Shown piece after piece: positions 6,619 to 13,064 of a stretch of DNA of 16,302 nt. The DNA is from Chryseobacterium gleum. GTDB lineage: Bacteria > Bacteroidota > Bacteroidia > Flavobacteriales_D > Crocinitomicaceae. Each line of letters opens with the position of its first letter. Position 1 is the first letter of the stretch. Under the pieces are notes generated by a model that saw nothing but the letters and a program-made list of their open reading frames with translations, made no database searches and had not been told where the DNA came from. Made by a program: the position numbers and the translations under genes. The stretch is from NCBI GenBank assembly GCA_943326315.2, contig CALPSU020000020.1, positions 1 through 16,302 of the forward strand. The letters are read 5' to 3'.

Positions 6619-8154
6619 TTATTGAATTCTAATTCCAACAACTGTTACATCATCAACTTGCTCCAAGTCACCCATCCAATTATTGAAAGTATCAGATACA
6701 ATTTCAGACTGTTCTTGCATAGGCAAATGGGATATTGAAATTAATAAATCCTTTAGTGGTCTATATTTTAATTTTTTGCCAGCCACTCCTCCAAATTGAT
6801 CAGGCATACCATCAGTGATAGCGAAAATAACATCATCCTTACAAAGCTGTATCTCTTTTTGTGAAAAAGATAAATGATCTCTAACATGTTTTCCAACAGG
6901 CATTTTATCAGGTAGCAGTTCAATCATCTCTTTATTTCTAACTATCCAAATCGGGTTATTTGCAGCCGAATAAGTAAGTATGTTAGTCTTAAAGTCAAAG
7001 CACATCAAACTACAATCCATCCCATCTTTACCTCCTTCAGAACTTCCATCATCCATTAAATGCTCAATAATTTTACTTCTTGTGTAATTTAATATTTCAG
7101 CCGGTGATGATAGATTTTCTGCTGCTACCGACTCATATAAACTAAAAATATTGAGTAAGCTCATAATCGAACCGGGAACGCCATGTCCTGTACTATCTGC
7201 TACCACTAAGGCAGTCTGACCATTGCTTAAATCGTGAGCCCAATAAAAATCACCACTAACAATATCTTTGGGTTGAAAGAAAATAAAATGTTCTGGAAAT
7301 TTCTCATTCATTAATGATTCTTTTGCAAGCATGGAATATTGAATTCTTTTGGCGTACCAAATACTATCCATTATTTCCTTGTTTTTTTCTTCAATTCGTG
7401 ATTTTTGAAACTGTAATTGTTTCTCTGCTTGATCCAATTTTATAACCATTTGATTGAAGGATACCGCTAAATCACCAATTTCGTCACGTGATTTAACATC
7501 AAGTATTTGTTGAAGGTCACCTTCACCTACTCTTAAATGGGCATACCTCAATTTCTTTATAGGATTAGATATGTTACGTGCCAAAAGAAATCCAATAATG
7601 ATGCCTAGAGAGGAAATTAAAAAGCTGCCAATAAATGAAGTGGCTTTTACTTTGGCAATAATTTGTTGTATTGTAGAGGTTGAGAAGCCAACAATTACAT
7701 TTCCTCTAAGCATTTCAGATTTAATAAGTGACTCTTTAACTATGGTCGAGTCATTTGATTTTATGTTTAAATCAATGATATATTTTTCAGGATAAACACT
7801 AAACACGGTTTTTTTTAATTCACGCGTTTTGCCATCTTCACTTTCAACAGTGTCAACTTGAACTAAAGCAATAAAAGTTAATCTAGGATCTGACTTAGCG
7901 TACTGCATAGCCATTTCTATGCCACTAAAGTTCTGCTCCATTAAGGCAACATTAACCCCTAGAGCTACCGTTGATGAGATATTTTTTACTTCATTATTAT
8001 AACTTTCAATCAATAACTCTTTTTGTTTATTGGGAAAATAAATAAAAATGAAAGGAGCAAACACCAAAGTAACACCAATTACTACCGCAATAATTTTATT
8101 CCGAACAGTAATTAATTTGAAAGAATACTTTTTGTCAAAATGTTTTTTTTCCAT
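6619..8154 (-). CDS. Two-TM sensor with HAMP and SpoIIE/PP2C serine phosphatase domain
   Basis: This protein of about 511 aa starts at the ATG at 8154; a TTG one codon upstream is less likely. The layout is: cytoplasmic start, TM1 (about 21-40), a 130-residue periplasmic sensor region, TM2 (about 173-192), HAMP (193-245), a coiled coil (245-270) and a SpoIIE-type PP2C phosphatase (about 280-511). The metal-binding motifs are intact: DIVSGDFYW, ADSTGHGVPG, DGMDCS, AITDG and DDVTVVGI at the C-terminus. Such enzymes dephosphorylate anti-anti-sigma factors or similar switches. No STAS or anti-sigma partner is visible in the window. The periplasmic part, with an SSTVALGVNVALMEQNF stretch, resembles CHASE8-type sensor domains, by inference. 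The start overlaps the periplasmic protein gene by 20 bp, so they are cotranslated. I expect signals from that protein and the outer-membrane barrel to be relayed through HAMP to the phosphatase. Confidence 0.9.
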   Translation of the reverse strand: MEKKHFDKKYSFKLITVRNKIIAVVIGVTLVFAPFIFIYFPNKQKELLIESYNNEVKNISSTVALGVNVALMEQNFSGIEMAMQYAKSDPRLTFIALVQVDTVESEDGKTRELKKTVFSVYPEKYIIDLNIKSNDSTIVKESLIKSEMLRGNVIVGFSTSTIQQIIAKVKATSFIGSFLISSLGIIIGFLLARNISNPIKKLRYAHLRVGEGDLQQILDVKSRDEIGDLAVSFNQMVIKLDQAEKQLQFQKSRIEEKNKEIMDSIWYAKRIQYSMLAKESLMNEKFPEHFIFFQPKDIVSGDFYWAHDLSNGQTALVVADSTGHGVPGSIMSLLNIFSLYESVAAENLSSPAEILNYTRSKIIEHLMDDGSSEGGKDGMDCSLMCFDFKTNILTYSAANNPIWIVRNKEMIELLPDKMPVGKHVRDHLSFSQKEIQLCKDDVIFAITDGMPDQFGGVAGKKLKYRPLKDLLISISHLPMQEQSEIVSDTFNNWMGDLEQVDDVTVVGIRIQ

Positions 8155-8614
8155 CAACCAAAATTGGATTTAGACCTCCTGTATTTTTAGAACCGAGTAT
8201 TCCAATAGCACCTACATTGTTTTTAATATACGTTATAAGCTCCTCTTCAGAATCAAAAAATTGAGGAGAACTCATTTTTCCTTGAAAAACCTGTGCTAAA
8301 AAATATTTATTTAGTTCTTTTGAGGTCATCCCTAAAAGTCGTTTAGCAATTTCATCCCCAACGGGAGTGTTAGTTTTCATCAATGCCAAAGTCACCTTGG
8401 TTCCATCTTTCCACCTTTGTTGTTCACCCCTGAAAACAGTTTTCAATTTTGACATAGAAATTTCAGAGGGTGCTCCTTTGCTATTTGCAATTACTGATAG
8501 TGCTATTTCCCCTTGAGAAACAGCTGCTTTATAGCTACTTTCCTCAGAGATAAAAGATGTTAAACTTACCCAAAAGCAAATTATCATCAATGATAAACGA
8601 ATAATATTTCTCAT
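8135..8614 (-). CDS. Short periplasmic phosphate-binding-like (PstS-type) protein
   Basis: This 159-aa protein has an N-terminal signal sequence (basic MRNIIR, hydrophobic LSLMIICFWVSLTSF, then acidic). The mature part matches one lobe of PstS-like periplasmic binding proteins: SKLKTVFRGEQQRWKDGTKV (about 55-74), an ELNKYF helix near 100, and VGAIGIL (134-140), where PstS proteins read GAIGY. At about 135 mature residues it is half the size of a transport-type PstS. No permease or ATPase gene is near. It is therefore likely a sensor or adaptor rather than part of a transporter. It begins 1 bp after the porin-like gene and overlaps the SpoIIE sensor by 20 bp, so it is the middle of a tight operon. 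The ligand is unknown; phosphate is only a family-based guess. Confidence 0.78.
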   Translation of the reverse strand: MRNIIRLSLMIICFWVSLTSFISEESSYKAAVSQGEIALSVIANSKGAPSEISMSKLKTVFRGEQQRWKDGTKVTLALMKTNTPVGDEIAKRLLGMTSKELNKYFLAQVFQGKMSSPQFFDSEEELITYIKNNVGAIGILGSKNTGGLNPILVDGKKTF

Positions 8615-8615
8615 A

Positions 8616-9680
8616 TTAAAAACCTAAAGCAATTTGAAATGATACATTATTAGTATAAATGGAAGGTCCACTGGCAGCCGTTTTTAATGATTGCTTATAC
8701 TGATATTCTAATTTAAATACAGTAAGATAACTCATTTCATAGCGAATACCTGCGCAAAAGGCTTCTGTATTGGCACCTTTAAAAAACATTTCGCCATTTT
8801 GATAAATGATTCTATCATATCTTACATAGGGTGCAATAATATCTTTTATTTTATATCCAAAATAAATATATCCTGCCTTGGTAGTTCTGCTTCCAATCGA
8901 ATCTGTTGAATTTATGCAGTTTGAACCCTCGGCAAGAAATTCATAGTTATTTTTAAAATATGCTATAGAGCCTGAGAACAATTTCTGATTTATTAGATTA
9001 TTTACAACAATATCTTTTCCCATTGCATCATGCATGTGTACAGAACCAATAATGTTATCAAAATAGGCAGAAGCTCCTAGTCTTAAACCTTCTATTGGTT
9101 TAAAATGAACAGCAGCAACATAAGATTTAAAAACATTATCATCTGAAATATCAGATGAACCGAGCCCATTTCCAGCCATAAGTGTATACCCAATTTTTAA
9201 ATCAGTTAAATTCTCCCCTGATAAACCTATTCCAGTAGTATGTATAGGAATAATTGATTGATTAAAAAGTTCTGGCCTACCTATAGTTGGAAAAAACAAT
9301 CTTCCATGGTGATAGGAGTCATTCCAGTAGTTTAAAGCAGTGTGAACTTTACCTGCAAAGACGCTATGGTTTCCAAAATAATTTAGCTTAAAAATAGCTC
9401 TTTCAAGACTGATTGCAAACTTTGTACTAGAAGCGCCATCATATTTCAAAACAGACTCTCCTAGAAATGAGATACGTTCTGAAATATCCGATGTTATAAA
9501 TAAATCCTGTTCACCTAGAACAAAATTGAGTTTATCGTTAACAATTTTATTGTCTATATTTTGGAATTCGTACTTTCCTCCGATATCCATAAAACCACGA
9601 ATATGAGTTTTGTCTTTAATTTGAGCCACGGCTTGGGTAAATGCAAAACCAACTAATAAAACGATTAATTTTTTATTCAT
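8616..9680 (-). CDS. Outer-membrane beta-barrel (porin-like) protein
   Basis: This 354-aa protein has a signal peptide (MNKKLIVLLVGFAFTQAVAQ, likely cleaved after the AVA box). The rest is a chain of alternating amphipathic strands rich in Tyr, Phe, Gly and Asn, and it ends in Phe (NVSFQIALGF), the usual C-terminal signature of outer-membrane barrels. There is no TonB box, plug or SusC/SusD pairing. It is first in a three-gene leftward operon, 1 bp before the phosphate-binding-like gene. A porin-like channel for the ligand sensed by the other two proteins is the most likely role. The family name could not be fixed from sequence alone. Confidence 0.8.
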   Translation of the reverse strand: MNKKLIVLLVGFAFTQAVAQIKDKTHIRGFMDIGGKYEFQNIDNKIVNDKLNFVLGEQDLFITSDISERISFLGESVLKYDGASSTKFAISLERAIFKLNYFGNHSVFAGKVHTALNYWNDSYHHGRLFFPTIGRPELFNQSIIPIHTTGIGLSGENLTDLKIGYTLMAGNGLGSSDISDDNVFKSYVAAVHFKPIEGLRLGASAYFDNIIGSVHMHDAMGKDIVVNNLINQKLFSGSIAYFKNNYEFLAEGSNCINSTDSIGSRTTKAGYIYFGYKIKDIIAPYVRYDRIIYQNGEMFFKGANTEAFCAGIRYEMSYLTVFKLEYQYKQSLKTAASGPSIYTNNVSFQIALGF

Positions 9681-9712
9681 CTTTATTGTAAGGTATTTCT
9701 AGAAAATTTTAA

Positions 9713-9720
9713 CAAATTTA
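9713..9720 (-). promoter_or_regulatory. Candidate promoter -7 box of the barrel/PBP/SpoIIE operon
   Basis: Read leftward, the sequence is TAAATTTG, an exact match to the Bacteroidota -7 consensus TAnnTTTG, 32 bp upstream of the barrel gene ATG. The start of transcription would fall near 9706, giving a leader of about 25 nt. No -33 TTG at standard spacing is evident, so confidence is limited. Confidence 0.4.
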
Positions 9721-10206
9721 AACAAAAAAAATGAATTGGATAAAAAATTAAAAGGTAGAAATACAACCGTAATTAAACGAGTTAGAATTGTTGATTTTAT
9801 CATTGATGAGATTATGACTTCCACCTCATTGAAACTGCACAGTAAAAAAGCGTATAATGGTTTAGCGAATAAATGGATTGCTTTTGAAAAAGTAATTATT
9901 TCAATTTGTAAGTTCTCATATTGGTCGTAGATCATTTTTTACAACTAATGTAGCAACCTGTTGCCATTTTAAAACGCGACCATTCTCATAGTGGATGCTT
10001 TATAGATTCAAACGATCTATTGCCCGAGAATTAATAAATCATACTTTTTACGACTTGGCAATTTTTGATATTTTTAAATATTAATGGTTATTGTATTCCA
10101 TTTTTGATAACATCAACTTCAATTATTCAGAATTCCGGTTTTCTGAAAATGTGAATTTAAAATCTTCTCGAACCGATTACATGATACAAAGGTATGACAT
10201 AAAAAT
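9721..10206. other. Intergenic stretch without a convincing gene, several inverted repeats
   Basis: No frame here combines a plausible start with family-like sequence. A rightward open frame (about 9703-9930) has only TTG or internal starts and is likely noise or a remnant. The region holds several dyads: GCAAC/GTTGC at 9953-9964, ATAGAT/ATCTAT at 10002-10020 and TTCAGAA/TTCTGAA at 10126-10147. A leftward TACCTTTG at 10187-10194 fits the -7 consensus TAnnTTTG but leads to no gene. I see no tRNA, rRNA or insertion-sequence ends. Confidence 0.5.
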
Positions 10207-10235
10207 CCCTAGGGGTGGTTGATTGCTCCCCCTAG
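10207..10235 (-). terminator. GC-rich hairpin, likely terminator of the 159-aa ORF
   Basis: CTAGGGG (10209-10215) and CCCCTAG (10229-10235) form a 7-bp stem, unusually GC-rich for this AT-rich region, around a 13-nt loop. On the leftward strand it is followed after two bases by ATTTTT. It lies 47 bp past the stop of the leftward ORF at 10283, as expected for an intrinsic terminator. Confidence 0.5.
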
Positions 10236-10282
10236 ATATTGAAAAAATATTTTTTGATAGAAAATGTCGATAATTAAAGTAC

Positions 10283-10762
10283 TTATTTTTTCTTTAAACA
10301 CTTTATTTGTTCATCAATGGAATCAAGGATATACTGATTATTTAGCTTTTCAAAATATTTTCGTATGACTTCTAAATCTTGAATCGTTGCCTTTGGACTA
10401 GAATTCCCAAAAGGATTTAATAACTTTTTATACAATTCAGAATTTGCAATTTTGTTATTATACGATAATCCCAACATAACATGAAGTATTTCAGCACAAG
10501 CCGTGACATCTATGTCTTGTCGAACACCAATTCCAGCCATTTTGAATAAATAATGTGCAGTCAATACTTGCTGAGATCTTGTAAATTGATGTTTGAAATC
10601 CTTTTTTGGAGATTGAGTTTCTTTTTCAATTGGATAGAATTCTTTAACGTTAATTAGCAATTGTTGCGTTGCATGGTAAAATGCGATCAATTTAATTATT
10701 TCGATTTCTGATATTTCCGATAGTTGATTTTCTTTTTGTAAAAGATCTAGCAATTGAAACAA
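10283..10762 (-). CDS. Hypothetical 159-aa protein without an ATG start
   Basis: The leftward frame encodes about 159 aa beginning at a TTG (10762). An in-frame stop lies just upstream and the first internal ATG is about 75 residues in, so either TTG is used or the 5' end is lost by frameshift or truncation. A nearby ATG (leftward at about 10779) is in another frame and ends after 10 codons. The product is helical and soluble, with FTRSQQVLTAHYLFKMAGIG and a TACAEILHVMLGLSYNN helix, then NSELYKKLLNPFG, ending in KKK. This pattern reminds me of the C-terminal half of RteC-like or other mobile-element proteins of Bacteroidota, but I cannot name the family. It is divergent from the abiE operon and followed by a likely terminator, which favours a once-expressed gene. 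Confidence 0.55.
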   Translation of the reverse strand: MFQLLDLLQKENQLSEISEIEIIKLIAFYHATQQLLINVKEFYPIEKETQSPKKDFKHQFTRSQQVLTAHYLFKMAGIGVRQDIDVTACAEILHVMLGLSYNNKIANSELYKKLLNPFGNSSPKATIQDLEVIRKYFEKLNNQYILDSIDEQIKCLKKK

Positions 10763-10910
10763 GAGAGATTAGTTTTCATGATTTATTTCATAAAAGCGAT
10801 TATGAACTCAAAAAGATGCTAAACATAAGAAGAGGGCATGCTTGGTGAATTATTCTAAATAAGTCTAGAATAGTTAAACTCAATTTTATTTCAATTATTT
10901 TTAGTACTTT
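10763..10910. other. Divergent spacer before abiE, with an inverted repeat
   Basis: No coding frame was seen. TATTCTA (10851-10857) and TAGAATA (10866-10872) form a 7-bp dyad with an 8-nt loop. It lacks a T-run and lies between two divergent starts, so an operator is more plausible than a terminator. Confidence 0.35.
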
Positions 10911-10942
10911 TTTGATATTATTACCATTTTTTGGTATCTTTC
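10911..10942 (+). promoter_or_regulatory. abiE promoter overlapping a dyad, probable AbiEi operator
   Basis: TTTG at 10911-10914 (-33) and TATCTTTC at 10935-10942 (-7, one mismatch to TAnnTTTG) are 20 bp apart, the expected Bacteroidota spacing. Transcription would start near 10949, 12 nt before the abiEi ATG. Between and over the -7 box lies the dyad TACCA-N5-TGGTA (10922-10936). AbiEi antitoxins in other species bind inverted repeats upstream of their own operon and repress it, so a repressor site here is a reasonable inference. Confidence 0.5.
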
Positions 10943-10960
10943 TTGAAAAAATACTAAGAA

Positions 10961-11752
10961 ATGTCTGTTGATGAATTCATAAATCAGTTGTTAAGCTATG
11001 AAGAATATGCTTTTTCATTCGAGGAACTGGTGCGGGCAAGCGGTAAAACGGAGACAGCTGTAAAGCGTGAATTATCTCGGGTAGTGGATAAAGGAAAAAT
11101 TATCAATTTAAGAAAAGGTTTTTACATTATTTTACCTCCACGTTATCAAAGTATGGGACGTTTGCCTATCGAATTATTCATTGATAAACTTTTCCGTTAT
11201 TTGAATAAGTCATATTATGTGTCTTTGTATTCAGCTTCGAGAATTCATGGTGCTGGACATCAGAAAATTCAGAAAGATTATGTAATGACGGAATTACCTG
11301 CCACATTGGATATTGATAAAGGTTCGATAAGTATTCATTTTTTCAACGCATCAAATTGGCCAAAAGGAAATATTATGCAACGAAAATCGGATGCAGGTGT
11401 TTTTAATGTTGCTTCTCCTGCATTGACAGCGGTTGATTTAATTCATTACCATACAAAAATTGGCGGATTGAACCGAATGCTTGCCAATTTAGAAGAATTA
11501 ATAGAGGAGATAAAAGTGGCAGATTTACAAGAACTTTTAACCTGGTATCCACACAAAAGTACATTACAACGTTTCGGTTTTTTAATGGATGAACTTCAAA
11601 TTGAAACAGAATTAGATACGCTTATTTTTGAGCATTTAAAAAATGAAAAATTCTTTACCGCGTTACTGACTCCTGTAAATAATCAAAAACCAGGTAGTTC
11701 GGGTAACCGTTGGAAAATAGATGTTAACATTGAATTAGAAAGTGACTTATGA
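10961..11752 (+). CDS. abiEi: AbiEi-family antitoxin of a type IV toxin-antitoxin system
   Basis: This 263-aa protein is the antitoxin and transcriptional repressor of the AbiE abortive-infection system. It has an N-terminal winged-helix region (about 1-60: FSFEELVRASGKTETAVKRE, then a KGKIINLRKGFYIILP wing). The AbiEi core follows, with YYVSLYSASRIHGAGHQ, the SISIHFF strand and an SPALTAVDLIHY helix. In the AbiE system it counteracts the AbiEii nucleotidyltransferase without direct binding and represses its own operon. The ATG at 10961 follows the probable promoter. It ends in a 4-bp ATGA overlap with the toxin gene, which indicates coupled translation. Confidence 0.9.
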   Translation: MSVDEFINQLLSYEEYAFSFEELVRASGKTETAVKRELSRVVDKGKIINLRKGFYIILPPRYQSMGRLPIELFIDKLFRYLNKSYYVSLYSASRIHGAGHQKIQKDYVMTELPATLDIDKGSISIHFFNASNWPKGNIMQRKSDAGVFNVASPALTAVDLIHYHTKIGGLNRMLANLEELIEEIKVADLQELLTWYPHKSTLQRFGFLMDELQIETELDTLIFEHLKNEKFFTALLTPVNNQKPGSSGNRWKIDVNIELESDL

Positions 11753-12540
11753 TACCAAAACCATATATAGCCAAGTGGAAAGAACACGCTCCGTGGAACT
11801 CATTTGAACAAGTTGAACAGGACTTAGTGATCAGTCGTATTTTGATTGAAATATTTTCGGATGAATTTTTAAATGAAAATTTAGCTTTCAGAGGTGGAAC
11901 TGCTTTGCATAAATTATACTTAAATCCTGCTCCGAGATATTCAGAAGATATTGATTTGGTTCAAATCAAAGAAGGGCCGATAAAACCAATTTTACAACGG
12001 ATCGGTGAAATTGTTACTTTTTTTGAAGAACCCAGAAATACACAAGTAAAAGGGCATGGAGCAAGAGCTTTGTACCGCTTTACTTCGGAATATGAAGAAA
12101 TTCGATTACGTCTCAAATTAGAAATCAATTGTAAAGAACATTTCAAGGTAATGGATTGGGTGGAATTTCCTTTTGAAATGGAAAACGCTTGGTTTTCGGG
12201 TAAAACAAATATTAAAACATACAATGTAAATGAGTTGTTGGGAACAAAATTAAGAGCATTGTATCAACGTAAAAAGGGACGTGATTTATTTGATCTAGAT
12301 TATTCAAGGTTAAACTTGGAAATAGACATTGATCAGATTATTGAATGTTTTAATGAATACATGATATTTTCTGTGAATTCGATTCCTACACAAAAACAGT
12401 TTCTATTGAATATTGAAGAAAAAGAACAAGATTCGAATTTTTTGGATGACATGGATGGATTGATTCGTTCAGGTGTGAAGTATAACCAAAAAGAAGCGTT
12501 TCAATGGTTGAAAGATGTTGTATTAGTGAAGTTGAGGTGA
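11749..12540 (+). CDS. abiEii: AbiEii-family nucleotidyltransferase toxin
   Basis: This 263-aa protein is the toxin of the AbiE system, a DNA polymerase-beta-type nucleotidyltransferase whose homologues modify tRNA or other substrates with NTPs to stop growth. All four family motifs are visible: RGGTALHKLY (48-57), SEDIDLV with catalytic Asp67 and Asp69, RLKLEIN (121-127) and LGTKLRALYQRKKGRDLFDL (164-183). Nothing appears truncated or mutated, so an active system is likely. It overlaps the antitoxin by 4 bp, and 131 bp separate it from the next gene. Confidence 0.92.
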   Translation: MIPKPYIAKWKEHAPWNSFEQVEQDLVISRILIEIFSDEFLNENLAFRGGTALHKLYLNPAPRYSEDIDLVQIKEGPIKPILQRIGEIVTFFEEPRNTQVKGHGARALYRFTSEYEEIRLRLKLEINCKEHFKVMDWVEFPFEMENAWFSGKTNIKTYNVNELLGTKLRALYQRKKGRDLFDLDYSRLNLEIDIDQIIECFNEYMIFSVNSIPTQKQFLLNIEEKEQDSNFLDDMDGLIRSGVKYNQKEAFQWLKDVVLVKLR

Positions 12541-12614
12541 AAAATAAAAAAATTTGGTACTGTTTTGAATTTACTAATAACTGCCAGAGAATAATCTGAA
12601 TATTTTATTAAAGT

Positions 12615-12622
12615 TAGATTTG
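12615..12622 (+). promoter_or_regulatory. Candidate promoter -7 box of the NUDIX-helicase pair
   Basis: TAGATTTG matches TAnnTTTG exactly and lies 49 bp before the NUDIX ATG at 12672. A clear -33 TTG at standard distance is missing. If real, the NUDIX and helicase genes are transcribed separately from abiE. Confidence 0.35.
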
Positions 12623-12671
12623 AATTAAATGTACTAGTCTAAGGTTAAATATTAACACAATTACAAAAATA

Positions 12672-13064
12672 ATGAAACATATTGAAGTTGTAGCAGCCGT
12701 TATTATGCATGATGATAAAATATTATGTGTTCAAAGGGGTAAGAATAAATACGATTATATTTCATATAAATTTGAGTTTCCTGGAGGAAAAGTGGAGGAA
12801 AGTGAAAGTCAAGAAGATGCTATAATTCGAGAAATACAAGAGGAATTAAATTTGAAAATAGAGATTCAAAAACATCTAATTACCGTTAATCATTCCTATC
12901 CTGATTTCAAAATTACAATGAATACATTTTTGTGTAGTTGTTCGTCAAAAGATATTGTTTTAACCGAACATATAGATTCAAAATGGTTAGATGTTGATGA
13001 ATTGACTTGTTTAGACTGGGCAGCGGCAGATTTACCTATTGTTGAAATATTAATCGAAAATTAA
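12672..13064 (+). CDS. NUDIX hydrolase (MutT-like) paired with a PLD-helicase
   Basis: This 130-aa single-domain NUDIX hydrolase cleaves nucleoside-diphosphate-linked compounds; MutT-like members hydrolyse 8-oxo-dGTP or modified (d)NTPs. The NUDIX box runs from Gly39 to Leu61 and is complete (G-x5-E-x7-RE-I-x-EE), except that the usual Gly near its end is Asn60. The N-terminal IEVVAAVIMHDDKILCVQRG and the FEFPGGK start of the box are typical of the MutT branch. Its stop codon (13062-13064) directly abuts the helicase ATG (13065), so the two are almost certainly cotranslated. I infer that it supports the helicase/nuclease, for example by processing a nucleotide signal or modified nucleotide, rather than general housekeeping. 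The true substrate is unknown. Confidence 0.9.
   Translation: MKHIEVVAAVIMHDDKILCVQRGKNKYDYISYKFEFPGGKVEESESQEDAIIREIQEELNLKIEIQKHLITVNHSYPDFKITMNTFLCSCSSKDIVLTEHIDSKWLDVDELTCLDWAAADLPIVEILIEN

Noticed and set aside
9703..9930. Rightward open frame with a basic, integrase-like look
   Set aside because: It has only TTG or late internal ATG starts, overlaps the promoter of the leftward barrel operon, and shows no recognisable motif.
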